DNA of 20,548 nucleotides from JBPBPI01 sp050954885 (GTDB taxonomy: Bacteria > Pseudomonadota > Alphaproteobacteria > Caedimonadales > Caedimonadaceae), in NCBI GenBank assembly GCA_050954885.1, contig JBPBPI010000223.1, positions 1-20,548 of the forward strand, given 5' to 3'. Shown here one piece after another: positions 1-7,969 of the stretch. How positions within the stretch are numbered: position 1 is the stretch's first letter; every line of letters begins with the position of its first letter. The notes under the pieces were generated by a model. It was not told the DNA's origin. It searched no databases and saw only the letters and a program-made list of their open reading frames with translations. A program made the translations under genes and the position numbers.

Positions 1-97
1 AATCCAAAATGACTTGAGGCTGTTGATCACTATTCTCAACCACCAACAATTCAACGGGTGTTGCAATACCATATTTTCTCAAGTCTGCTTGTAGCTT
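1..97. repeat. Terminal direct repeat, left copy (circular overlap)
   Basis: Bases 1-97 are identical to 20452-20548. The repeat lies inside a single reading frame that becomes complete only when the ends are joined. It is therefore an assembly overlap of a 20,451-bp circle, not a biological repeat. Confidence 0.95.
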
Positions 98-391
98 GTT
101 AAAAACAACATTGATAGAAGGTGGTTTGATCGTAGCAATGATTTGATCGGCATGGGCGATCACGTAGAAGAACTCAGGCGAAGGACGGCGATGATCCACG
201 GGATACACAAGTTGTTTTCGCCATCCTTTTGATGGCAATGTTGAGGTGATCACGCTGTTGGCATGAGCGGGTGCTGTTGAGAGGAAATTGATCGGATCAA
301 CATCCTCTGTTAAAGAGACTTGAGGAGGCCTTGGTGCAGACGAACACCCCACAACCAAAACACAAACAACAGCAATCAATAGTTTAATCAT
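1..391 (-). CDS. T4SS-associated lipoprotein, 5' part (gene crosses the circle junction)
   Basis: Last gene of the secretion operon. It starts at ATG 391-389, overlapping the VirD4 stop by 8 nt (ATGATTAA), and runs off the window start. Because 1-97 recurs at 20452-20548, the gene continues from 20451 to TAA at 20422-20420, giving 140 residues. The N-terminus MIKLLIAVVCVLVVGCSS is a lipoprotein signal with lipobox VVGC (Cys16). The mature part has GWRKQLVYPVD (from about residue 57), then FFYVIAHADQIIATI (about 76-90) and KLQADLRKYG. This layout resembles Cag12-type lipoproteins that sit beside conjugation genes, but I recall that family only loosely. Placement after virD4 implies an outer-membrane accessory of the channel. 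It is certainly a lipoprotein; the family is tentative. Confidence 0.8.
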   Translation of the reverse strand, partial: MIKLLIAVVCVLVVGCSSAPRPPQVSLTEDVDPINFLSTAPAHANSVITSTLPSKGWRKQLVYPVDHRRPSPEFFYVIAHADQIIATIKPPSINVVFNKLQADLRKYGIATPVELLVVENSDQQPQVILD

Positions 392-2216
392 AGTTGACCT
401 CACTCTTGTCATCAAATTGAACCGCAAGCTCACCTTGGCTTAAAGCGAGAATTAAATCTTGTTGGTTGGGAAGGTTTGTTCTGCTGGTATGGTGTTGCAG
501 TGTTGGTGACAAAGCAATGAGTTTATCCATGAAATACCGATCCTTAAAATAGAGAGCTTTCCCGCAACGAATGGGATTTTCACCATTCAGCAAGACAATC
601 TCCTCGTTAAAAGCCAGTTGTTTCAACTCTTGGGGTAGCATTAAGGCGCGTTTGGCCTCGCTTTCTGACTGACCACGAGACACCGATGTCTTTTGACTGT
701 TTCTACTTTTGGCATGAGATTGCGTTGTGATATAGGCAATTTCTTTCGAGAAGTATTCTGCATCCTCTTGCTCATTGGGGGCAAAGACAATCTTACAGGA
801 ATGATTGGCGAGCAATGTCTTTCGTCCTTGATCGCCGTAAATTTCATTGAGCTGCGACACATTTTGAAAGATAGTCAATAACTGTATGTTGTAGCCTGCA
901 ATATAACCTGCGGCTTCCTTGACGTAAGGAATGGGGCCAATGGCAGGAAATTCATCTAAAATAAGCAAGAGCGAATGTTTAAGCTCAGGGACAAAATCAG
1001 GATTTTCACTGAGGTTAATTCGAATGGCACAATTGAAAAACAGGTTGATAATCAAAGACGCTATTTTTAAATCTTTGGGCGCAATACTGAAATAGATCGT
1101 CATTTTCTGACGTCTGAGCTGCCTAAAATCAAAACTGTTGGTATCTGTTGCGGCCTTGATAACAGGCAAAGCAAACAGTTTGAGTTGTTTCTCAAACGTT
1201 GAGATCACACTGGCTTTGCCTTCATCACCCAACAACATGAAGCTGCGAATTTTAGCCAGAGCATCTTGAGCCAGTTCAATTTGTATTTTATTCAGTTTTT
1301 GGAGTCTAATGTTCTCTTCCAAAACCTCTGTAAGATCCGTCATGGACACGGTGTTATACAACACAAGCAAATTGCCAATAGAGAAAATCTTGGGGATGTC
1401 ATGTTCTTGTAAAAACAAAGGATTGCCTTTTAACAAAAGCCAAAGCGACTTGGCAAGGGCCATAAACAAACTTTGCGCCGCATTGTTAAAATGCCGCTCG
1501 GCCCCTGTCACGCTATCTGTGGGGTAGATGATCTCCGCCATGCCCATCAGATCGGTGCTGCCTTCCGCTTGATCAAGGTTCAGATAATAAAACGGATTAA
1601 AGTTGTGCGTGGTAAAGCTGAAGGGATTAAACAAGAAGACGTCTTGCTTCAAAACATCCTGGCGGTACTTACTGGTGATATTAAAGCACTCTTGTTTGAT
1701 ATCCAGCACAATCAAAGAGTCTTGCCATTCTAGCAAATTAGGAATGACAATGCCGGCACCTTTACCGGCACGTGTCCCCGCGCCTAGCGAGACAAAGTCT
1801 GGCTTGATGTAGCGCACCAGTTGGCCTTTGTATTGACCAACCACAATGCCTTTGCTTTGTTTATCACCCCACACAATAGATTTTGAGACCTGGATATCGG
1901 CAGATGTGGCAAACCGCGCATCACCATGTAAACTTTTTTGAGAGGGTCGATTAATAAGAATAAACCCCGTGACCGGAAGAAGAAGCGTGATGCCAAAAGC
2001 CATGAAGACGGCTTGATATCCTCGCTGTTTGATCTCAGGGGGAACATAATCTTGCCGGATGATCTCAACAATTTTAAAGAAATCCCATTCAGCCAGGATG
2101 TCACCCAGTCTGACATCATTGAGGTAATATCCCAGAAAATTGGCGATCAACAACCAAAGGCCGATCATACACAGCACAAGGAAAAGGGTTTGGGATTTGT
2201 TAAAAAATTTAATCAT
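384..2216 (-). CDS. virD4: VirD4 type IV coupling protein (TraG/VirD4 ATPase)
   Basis: 610 residues. It is the inner-membrane ATPase that passes the relaxase-DNA complex to the secretion channel. Two N-terminal membrane segments (about 10-31 and 67-88) are followed by the cytoplasmic motor. The Walker A is GAGTRAGKG (about 145-153) and the Walker B is LLLILDEF (about 416-423), followed by PAIGPIPY as in VirD4/TraG proteins. The ATG at 2216 overlaps the virB11 stop by 8 nt (ATGATTAA), and the gene's own stop overlaps the next lipoprotein start with the same octamer. Length and motif spacing are normal. A coupling protein in the same operon as all channel genes, plus a relaxase and oriT on the plasmid, means the plasmid could be self-transmissible. 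Confidence 0.96.
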   Translation of the reverse strand: MIKFFNKSQTLFLVLCMIGLWLLIANFLGYYLNDVRLGDILAEWDFFKIVEIIRQDYVPPEIKQRGYQAVFMAFGITLLLPVTGFILINRPSQKSLHGDARFATSADIQVSKSIVWGDKQSKGIVVGQYKGQLVRYIKPDFVSLGAGTRAGKGAGIVIPNLLEWQDSLIVLDIKQECFNITSKYRQDVLKQDVFLFNPFSFTTHNFNPFYYLNLDQAEGSTDLMGMAEIIYPTDSVTGAERHFNNAAQSLFMALAKSLWLLLKGNPLFLQEHDIPKIFSIGNLLVLYNTVSMTDLTEVLEENIRLQKLNKIQIELAQDALAKIRSFMLLGDEGKASVISTFEKQLKLFALPVIKAATDTNSFDFRQLRRQKMTIYFSIAPKDLKIASLIINLFFNCAIRINLSENPDFVPELKHSLLLILDEFPAIGPIPYVKEAAGYIAGYNIQLLTIFQNVSQLNEIYGDQGRKTLLANHSCKIVFAPNEQEDAEYFSKEIAYITTQSHAKSRNSQKTSVSRGQSESEAKRALMLPQELKQLAFNEEIVLLNGENPIRCGKALYFKDRYFMDKLIALSPTLQHHTSRTNLPNQQDLILALSQGELAVQFDDKSEVNYD

Positions 2217-3243
2217 GGGTTTTCAATTTTTTGACATCCGTATCTTTAAAATAAATCTCACCCAAGTATCTTTTGCCGGCCTTGCTCACAAGGTGACAAA
2301 CAACATCGACACAAGACAACACCATATTTTTAATCAAATCATAACTCAGGTTTTGGCATTCTGGATTTTGAAAGCAACGGGTGACAATGCCCTCTAATGC
2401 CTCATGCACAGATCCTGCATGAATCGAGGTCATGCTGCCGCCATGTCCTGAGTTAATCACTTTCAGAAAATCCCACGCCTCCCCCCCTCTGACTTCTGAC
2501 AGTAAAATGCGGTCAGGCTTCATGCGAAAACAGGATTTTAACAACTGCGCTGAGGTCACAATGGCCTCTTGGGAAGCAGCATCCTCTGTGAAAAAAAGAT
2601 GGACATAATTTTGGTGCTGCTTAAATTTCATCTCAGACGTGTCTTCAATCGTGATCAAACGACAAGACAGCGGAATATAGTCAACCAAGGTTTTCATAAA
2701 ACTGGTCTTGCCGGAACCTGTGGCACCGGCAAACACAATGGTTTTGCCGATGCGTACAGCTTGTTCTAGGAAGATGGCCATATCGCGGCTTTGATACAAA
2801 CGAATAAGTTCTTGTTGGTCCGCGTCAGAATGGTTGGTTGTTTTAACCTTGTCATAGAATTGTTGTTGAATGTAGGCATCATGACTAAAGATGGTGTCGG
2901 ACGGTTTGCGCAGGGTGACCGAAATAATGTCTTTTTCTGTCGCAGGATAGATCACAATTTGCAACCGCTCGCCTGTCTCTAATGTCCCTGATAAGACAGG
3001 TCTCAGGTCATCAATGGCGGTTTCATTAAAAGAGGCGAGAGCTATCGCAAAGGAATGGAGCAGCCTATTGGTGATGTCCGCATTATCATGCTTGTGCCAG
3101 ACCCCATATTGTTCGTACCAAACCTCTCCGGGCCGATTGACAGCCATTTCTGTCACACCCTCTCGGTCTAAAAAAGGCTGAAAGATCTTATTCGAAAAAT
3201 CATGAAGAGAAATGTTGGTGAGATGACGGGACGCGTGCATCAT
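2209..3243 (-). CDS. virB11: VirB11 hexameric secretion ATPase
   Basis: 344 residues. It is a cytoplasmic ring ATPase of the T2S/T4S family that works with VirB4 and VirD4 in pilus assembly and substrate transfer. The N-terminal domain (about 10-150) is followed by the RecA-like domain: Walker A GATGSGKT (173-180), the acidic Asp-box region ITIEDTSE (about 197-204), the Walker B region ILLSEVRGGEA (about 246-256), and the His box GHGGSMTSIHAGS (about 267-279). The start ATG overlaps the virB10 stop (ATGA at 3243-3240). The 3' end overlaps virD4 by 8 nt. All catalytic motifs are present and the length is typical. Confidence 0.97.
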   Translation of the reverse strand: MMHASRHLTNISLHDFSNKIFQPFLDREGVTEMAVNRPGEVWYEQYGVWHKHDNADITNRLLHSFAIALASFNETAIDDLRPVLSGTLETGERLQIVIYPATEKDIISVTLRKPSDTIFSHDAYIQQQFYDKVKTTNHSDADQQELIRLYQSRDMAIFLEQAVRIGKTIVFAGATGSGKTSFMKTLVDYIPLSCRLITIEDTSEMKFKQHQNYVHLFFTEDAASQEAIVTSAQLLKSCFRMKPDRILLSEVRGGEAWDFLKVINSGHGGSMTSIHAGSVHEALEGIVTRCFQNPECQNLSYDLIKNMVLSCVDVVCHLVSKAGKRYLGEIYFKDTDVKKLKTHD

Positions 3244-4340
3244 CTTTTCATCTCAAGGGTATAGACTTTGGAAAAATCAATGTCCCGTCCCACCATAATG
3301 CCGATAATATCACCTTGATTCTTGTACAGGGTTGGGGGAATGTTGATACTGTTCTCCAGCATCTTTTCAACAATGGACGCGAAGGCGCTTTTTGTTTCAT
3401 CCATCGTGCTGACGTTGACGGTTGTATTGCTATCATTGCCCTCTTTCTTATTTTCTTGCGTCATTTTGAGAATATCTTTGGCGGTACTCAGTAAAATAGC
3501 CCCACCAAAGCGTTCAAAGAAATGAGCATCAACCCAACCATCAATCCCGGATTCGCCCAACCGGCCAACCACTTGACTATCAACCAATTTAATCGACTTA
3601 AAATCAGGCGTCCTTAATTTTGTCCAGATCACAAACATCCGTCCCATACCATGCTTAATATTGCCCCCTTTGTACGTGCCTATGGCTTTGGTGCCGCGTT
3701 CTATCAGTTTAACGGCACCATTGGCACTGTAGATATCTTCAGAGATCGTGCAGGTGATACGCCCGTTCACATCCGAGGTAAATTTGGTGATCAAGCTACA
3801 GGGGATATACGTGCCTTCTGGAATGAGAAAGTTGGGATCAATCGCGCTTGATTCAGCCACCACGGCCATCTCCGACTTCTCTTGTGACTGTTCTTTGTTT
3901 TCCGGATGTTCCTGAACGGCTGAGGGGGCACTAGCAGCTGTCTCTGTGGATGATGATTTCACCGGAATCGATTTATACTTTTGAAACCTTGGTTTTGGGG
4001 CACGGGGTTTCTCTTGAGATGTTAAGGCCGGTTTGGGATCGGACTTGACGACCTCAACAGGTTTTTCGTCTTCAATGTGTTTCTTGAAAGAAAAGTCTCG
4101 TTTGACAATATCTGGATTGACCATAGTTTTTTTAGGCTCACTCAAGCCAAAAAAGGCGCTGAGGCTTAAATCCTTAAAGTAACTATAAAACATGAACCCA
4201 AGAAACAGAAGAAGGGTGCCAAGAATAGCCAATGTTGGCACTAAGTTAACCGTTCTCTTGCGGGATAGTTTCGATATTTCAGGGACAAAGCTTGATGAGG
4301 TGTTTTTATTGGTTTTTTTACCTTGAGGCAATTCAGTCAT
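3240..4340 (-). CDS. virB10: VirB10 channel protein (TrbI family)
   Basis: 366 residues. It spans inner and outer membranes and senses energy use by the ATPases. A short cytoplasmic tail is followed by one membrane helix (about 31-53). A long Lys/Pro/Ser-rich periplasmic linker comes next (about 70-165), with segments such as EKPRAPKPRFQKYKSIP. The conserved beta-barrel domain starts near IPEGTYIPCSLITKF (about 173) and continues with the typical ERGTKAIGTYKGG and RTPDFKSIKL and the membrane-antenna region GWVDAHFFERFGGAILLST. The start overlaps the virB9 stop by 8 nt (ATGACTGA); the stop overlaps the virB11 start. Confidence 0.96.
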   Translation of the reverse strand: MTELPQGKKTNKNTSSSFVPEISKLSRKRTVNLVPTLAILGTLLLFLGFMFYSYFKDLSLSAFFGLSEPKKTMVNPDIVKRDFSFKKHIEDEKPVEVVKSDPKPALTSQEKPRAPKPRFQKYKSIPVKSSSTETAASAPSAVQEHPENKEQSQEKSEMAVVAESSAIDPNFLIPEGTYIPCSLITKFTSDVNGRITCTISEDIYSANGAVKLIERGTKAIGTYKGGNIKHGMGRMFVIWTKLRTPDFKSIKLVDSQVVGRLGESGIDGWVDAHFFERFGGAILLSTAKDILKMTQENKKEGNDSNTTVNVSTMDETKSAFASIVEKMLENSINIPPTLYKNQGDIIGIMVGRDIDFSKVYTLEMKR

Positions 4341-5190
4341 GAATATCCTCGCGACGGACAGAGGCCGAACTCGTCAAATGATGCGGTTTAAAATACTGTC
4401 CAAAAGATTTATTGAGGATACCAACCACTTGCATGCCGTACCTCAAGACAAAAGCGTCATTCAGTTTATGGATGACCATGACTTTGTAATTGCCCATCTG
4501 TTCAACAGAGATGTTGATGATCTGCTCCTCACCATCTTTGAGCAAGAAAACACTGGGAAAACTTTTACCCTGTAGAAAACCAAAGTAGGTCAAGGCCCCA
4601 TCATCATAGGCAAAGTCTGGCACAATCGTGTCACTGCCCTCTCCTGTTTTGAAATAGTAATTCCAGTTCCGCGGATATTTATCCTGTGCCAGACCATCAG
4701 CTATCTTTTGTTTATTTTGGTTCAGTTTTTCTTGTTCAGGATAGCGATACTGAACAACATGCGCATAGGTGCCTTGGGGAATGATATTGAGATCCATGCT
4801 GTAGTTGCGTTTGTTGGTGGAGACAAACAAATTGGTATGCCACTCTTTGGGTGAGGGTTCAAATCGATTCATCTTCACGGTATCAACCGCTTCATCTTGG
4901 GTTTGATCTTCAAAAGACGGTTGCTCAATGGGAACCGCACTCACAAACAACTTATTTTTATAGAGAACAACATGCCAACCGGCCTCAAATCCTGAAATCG
5001 CTTTTTCAACAATCTCGTCGCCGTCAAAGATAATGGTGGTGACAAAGCCAAGACGGGTATTAATGCGGGTCACATCTTTGATATTGTAAGACACCGTTTG
5101 CATCCGCCCATCAAACGAGCTGCCTTGAGGCGTATGATAAGCAAAGCTCGGGGCCACCAACAGGATGAAAATAAGAAGGATATAACGCAT
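4333..5190 (-). CDS. virB9: VirB9 outer-membrane core complex protein
   Basis: 285 residues with the start at 5190. The open frame extends to 5304, but that extension lies inside virB8, has no signal sequence at its front and is unlikely to be used. From 5190 the protein begins MRYILLIFILLVAPSFA, a clean signal peptide. The ATG comes 1 nt after the virB8 stop, behind an AGAGAA ribosome site. The body has the VirB9/CagX features: the N-terminal TRINTRLGFVTTIIFDGDE and GFEAGWHVV, and the C-terminal YFGFLQGKSFPSVFLL and FVLRYGMQVVGILN. It forms the outer-membrane core ring with VirB7 and VirB10, and both partners are encoded beside it. Confidence 0.95.
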   Translation of the reverse strand: MRYILLIFILLVAPSFAYHTPQGSSFDGRMQTVSYNIKDVTRINTRLGFVTTIIFDGDEIVEKAISGFEAGWHVVLYKNKLFVSAVPIEQPSFEDQTQDEAVDTVKMNRFEPSPKEWHTNLFVSTNKRNYSMDLNIIPQGTYAHVVQYRYPEQEKLNQNKQKIADGLAQDKYPRNWNYYFKTGEGSDTIVPDFAYDDGALTYFGFLQGKSFPSVFLLKDGEEQIINISVEQMGNYKVMVIHKLNDAFVLRYGMQVVGILNKSFGQYFKPHHLTSSASVRREDIHD

Positions 5191-5191
5191 G

Positions 5192-5872
5192 TTAATTCTC
5201 TGTAAATTCAGGGGACGTTTGATAACTGACGACTTTAAAGCCAAGGGGATTGGCCAGACGAAACTTCTCGGAAACTTTTTTCTCGGGGTCAAAATCAAAA
5301 ACAATCCGGGCGGTATAAAACTTCTCCCATGTTTTGTTGTTCACAAGATCAAATATCTTTTTGCGAAAGCGGATGGACGCCAGACGGGACGGCTCTGTGG
5401 CCGAACTGATGGCAATAGAGATAATATCGACGCTAATATTAAAGTTTTGACCATAAACCTGATCAGGAGAATCACCACCTTCAAAAAGTTTTAAGTACGC
5501 ACTTCGAACAATATCACTGCTAAAAAGCTGCACCGTTTCGTAATCATGTTGCAAGGAAAAATAATCATATTGTTCTCTTAAGATCAAATATCGTGAGGTA
5601 AAGAATTTCTCAACCGCTTCATCTTGGGTTGAAGACGTTTCTTTCAACTGAGACAAAATTTCAGCTTCCCCTGTTCGATTGTCAACTCGAATCAGGACAA
5701 TTTCTTTTTTTTGCGTCAAAACCAAAGTTAAAACAATAAGACTTAAAATTAAACAAAAACCTGCCAGGATGTAGCCAATTCGCCAGGCACGGGCGGCCAG
5801 TAGATCTTTCTGCAAGCTCAAGATGGTTTCAAACGACTTGGCGTGTTCAGGTGTTGTTGGCTGATTCGACAT
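5192..5872 (-). CDS. virB8: VirB8 inner-membrane assembly factor
   Basis: 226 residues. It is a bitopic inner-membrane protein that nucleates assembly of the channel. A cytoplasmic N-terminus is followed by one membrane helix (about 31-53) and a periplasmic NTF2-like domain. The family hallmarks are the region around residues 140-150 (NISVDIISIAI) and the C-terminal NPLGFKVVSYQTSPEF. The 5' end overlaps the small virB7 gene by 26 nt in another frame, and virB9 starts 1 nt after the stop. Length is typical. Confidence 0.95.
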   Translation of the reverse strand: MSNQPTTPEHAKSFETILSLQKDLLAARAWRIGYILAGFCLILSLIVLTLVLTQKKEIVLIRVDNRTGEAEILSQLKETSSTQDEAVEKFFTSRYLILREQYDYFSLQHDYETVQLFSSDIVRSAYLKLFEGGDSPDQVYGQNFNISVDIISIAISSATEPSRLASIRFRKKIFDLVNNKTWEKFYTARIVFDFDPEKKVSEKFRLANPLGFKVVSYQTSPEFTEN

Positions 5873-5999
5873 CTTTGATCACTTTTTGTGAATTGAGGGG
5901 GTGAAGCTCACCTTTAATGTCTTTCGGAAAGCCTTGATTCAAAGCACATCCCGAAAGACTGAAGGTGAGGAGAATGAGAACAAGGGGTGTCATCGTCAT
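5847..5999 (-). CDS. virB7: VirB7-like lipoprotein, 50 residues
   Basis: A small gene between virB6 and virB8. The ATG at 5999-5997 overlaps the virB6 stop (ATGA, 5999-5996). The frame reads MTMTPLVLILLTFSLSGC, then ALNQGFPKDIKGELHPLN, and ends SANNT-stop at 5849-5847, inside the start of virB8. A short hydrophobic signal with lipobox LSGC (Cys18) and a tiny mature part are what VirB7 lipoproteins look like; they stabilise VirB9 in the outer-membrane core. Position, size, lipobox and coupled start agree. Sequence outside the lipobox gives no help, as VirB7 is hardly conserved. Confidence 0.9.
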   Translation of the reverse strand: MTMTPLVLILLTFSLSGCALNQGFPKDIKGELHPLNSQKVIKDVESANNT

Positions 6000-6967
6000 G
6001 AATCGCTCCTTGAGTTTTCTTCTTGAAGTCGTTTAAAAGAAGCGGCGCGTCTTTTAATCATGTCACTTGCTGTATTGCCAATTTTTTTACCAGCATATTT
6101 TGCTGTCCCAACCGCAGCAGCGCCAGCACCAGCTGCACCGAGTTTTGTCGCGAGCGTCATGCCCCCTTGCATCGCTGACGTGGCCGCCACACCTGCAATA
6201 TTGCCGGCTAACTTTGTGGCAACCAGGATTAAACTGCTGATAATGATTCCCATTACAAGAACGGCTGCACCTATGGTCATCGAGCTCTCTTGAGAAGGAG
6301 AAATCATAAGTCGATGTATGATCTCATTGCTAATGTCAATACCAATTTTTACAACAAGTGAAGCAAAAATGAGGGTGATAATGCAAGAAAATATAGAACG
6401 CAACCAGCCATTGAAAAGCTCACGAGTAAACCCGTATGTGAGGCAACCGATAAAAATAGGCGACGTCACCGTCAGCAAAGCAAGACTAACTTCTGCGGCA
6501 ATAAACACAATAGCCGAGCTTGTTAGCATAAAAGTAGCGCCGAGCCAAACCATAAGTGATGACAAGCCGCCTCGTACGGGAACCATGGCTGTATCAAGCT
6601 TAAAAACAGTTTGACTGAGTTTTTGAGTCGCCAAAAACTGCTCATCAAGCAATGAAAAAAGGCTTTTTTCTTCAATAAATCCACTTTTCAACTCATTAAT
6701 AAAGCCAATTGAAAGGTCTAACAGACCACCACTGTTTTGAACAAAGGCGAGCACAAGTCCAATGCGCACAAAATTAAACATCATTTCTGGCATGGTGGCA
6801 TTGCTGCCTCTGGGCGTCATGATAGAATATCCATAATAAAGGACTAAAATCGTAGCACCTAACTGTAATAACAAAGCCATTTTACCAGAAAAAATTGGTG
6901 CATAGGTGAAAAGTAAAGTTTCAAGTCTACTGGTAAAAAAAGTCTCAAATTTTGTAAATATACCCAT
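5996..6967 (-). CDS. virB6: VirB6 polytopic inner-membrane channel protein
   Basis: 323 residues. Several hydrophobic segments are visible: about 27-48, 65-82, two in the block around 130-175, about 185-208 and about 228-252. The central periplasmic stretch and the C-terminal Ala/Gly-rich tail (AGAGAAAVGTAKYAGKK) fit the TrbL/VirB6 family. The protein ends with a charged tail. It is the size of a plain plasmid VirB6, without the long extensions of the chromosomal Rickettsiales VirB6 paralogues. It follows the EexN-like gene by 10 nt and overlaps virB7 at its stop. Confidence 0.9.
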   Translation of the reverse strand: MGIFTKFETFFTSRLETLLFTYAPIFSGKMALLLQLGATILVLYYGYSIMTPRGSNATMPEMMFNFVRIGLVLAFVQNSGGLLDLSIGFINELKSGFIEEKSLFSLLDEQFLATQKLSQTVFKLDTAMVPVRGGLSSLMVWLGATFMLTSSAIVFIAAEVSLALLTVTSPIFIGCLTYGFTRELFNGWLRSIFSCIITLIFASLVVKIGIDISNEIIHRLMISPSQESSMTIGAAVLVMGIIISSLILVATKLAGNIAGVAATSAMQGGMTLATKLGAAGAGAAAVGTAKYAGKKIGNTASDMIKRRAASFKRLQEENSRSDS

Positions 6968-6977
6968 TATCTATTCT

Positions 6978-7229
6978 CTATTTGAAGGTTGGAACAGGTG
7001 CATTGATTTGAAGATCATCAAAGACCTCCCTTTGAGCCAAGTTAATCACCACGCAATGTTTGTCTTTGGCTAGCTCCTCTAACGTCTTAAGTTTACACTT
7101 TTCAACTTCTTTTTTGAGGATTTCAGGGTGTTTTACATACCAATCAACTGTTTGAGTTTTTTCTTCAGAACAAGATATTATAAAACCTGTCGTTAAAATC
7201 AAACCAAACACTAAAATTATTTTTTTCAT
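6978..7229 (-). CDS. EexN-like entry-exclusion lipoprotein
   Basis: 83 residues. The N-terminus MKKIILVFGLILTTGFIISC is a lipoprotein signal with Cys20 as the lipidated residue. The mature protein has the EexN pattern: DWYVKHPEILKKEVEKCK, then a second Cys in KHCVVINLAQ. EexN proteins lie among virB5/virB6 genes on IncN- and IncX-like plasmids and reduce entry of a second copy from another donor. It lies between virB5 and virB6 with its own good ribosome site (AGGAAAAG, 6 nt before ATG). The last 17 residues (REVFDDLQINAPVPTFK) are nearly the same as the last 17 of VirB5 just upstream. I do not recall that tail as standard for EexN. Confidence 0.82.
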   Translation of the reverse strand: MKKIILVFGLILTTGFIISCSEEKTQTVDWYVKHPEILKKEVEKCKLKTLEELAKDKHCVVINLAQREVFDDLQINAPVPTFK

Positions 7230-7246
7230 AAATCTTTTCCTATAGT

Positions 7247-7969
7247 TTACTCAAAGGTCGGAATAGGCGCATTGATCTGATGGTCATCAAAGGCTTCTCG
7301 CCTTTTTTCTTCAATAAGTTGTTCGCGCAATTTGCTTTCATCCACAAAGCAATCCCATTGATTTTTGAGCTGGGTGATTTCGATGTTTTTCAAAGCAATG
7401 GCATTAGCGAGGTCCTGAGATTCTTTCAGGTCTTTGGTGTTTTTCACTTTGCGCGCAATTTTGGAAGTCTCAATGATTTTGCGCTCGGTTTGTCCTCTGA
7501 TCTCTTCACCGGCTTCAATCGTGCCCGCTTTATTGAGGATTTGTGCTTTGCAAACATGATCAAGCTTTGAATTGCCCTTCTCTTTGCAAACATCAAACAT
7601 TTGATATTTTCTCAGGATTTCGTTGGCATATTCATGGTCTTCGCCATCAGGAGACCGTAGAAAAGCATTTAACGCCTCACGATGCTTGCCAGTGCTTTTC
7701 AGTTCTTTCATAAGGGAGAGCAATTCGCCCTCTAAATTACCAAGCTCTCGAAGCCCCGTCAGGCTCGCCAATTGATCTTTCAGCAAGCCGCTTTGCTCTT
7801 TCAAGTGATTGATCTGGTTTTGCCAATGATTGATCTCTTTGCTGTAGTGTGACGCCGTTTGATGCAATTGCTTAATCGCTTGCGCGCAGCTGCGAGGATC
7901 ATGCACCGTCATCGCCAAAGCTTGAACAGAGATAAAACATAACAGGGAAACCGATAAGATGATCTTCAT
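7247..7969 (-). CDS. virB5: VirB5/TrbJ-like pilus-associated protein
   Basis: 240 residues from the ATG at 7969-7967, which overlaps the virB4 stop as ATGA. An earlier in-frame ATG at 7999 would add ten charged residues before the signal peptide and is less likely. The signal peptide MKIILSVSLLCFISVQALA is followed by a helical, coiled-coil-rich protein (ASHYSKEINHWQNQINHLKEQ region at about 42-60), with Cys pairs near 126 and 138. VirB5/TrbJ proteins decorate the pilus tip and help contact recipients. The identity rests mainly on position between virB4 and virB6 and on the fold pattern. The C-terminal tail REAFDDHQINAPIPTFE recurs in the next gene. Confidence 0.85.
   Translation of the reverse strand: MKIILSVSLLCFISVQALAMTVHDPRSCAQAIKQLHQTASHYSKEINHWQNQINHLKEQSGLLKDQLASLTGLRELGNLEGELLSLMKELKSTGKHREALNAFLRSPDGEDHEYANEILRKYQMFDVCKEKGNSKLDHVCKAQILNKAGTIEAGEEIRGQTERKIIETSKIARKVKNTKDLKESQDLANAIALKNIEITQLKNQWDCFVDESKLREQLIEEKRREAFDDHQINAPIPTFE

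Noticed and set aside
5191..5304. 38-residue N-terminal extension of virB9
   Set aside because: It lies inside virB8 and precedes an ideal signal peptide whose ATG has its own ribosome site.
6060..6614. Plus-strand frames opposite virB6 and many others opposite the T4SS genes
   Set aside because: They mirror codon structure of well-supported minus-strand genes, have no ribosome sites and resemble no protein family.
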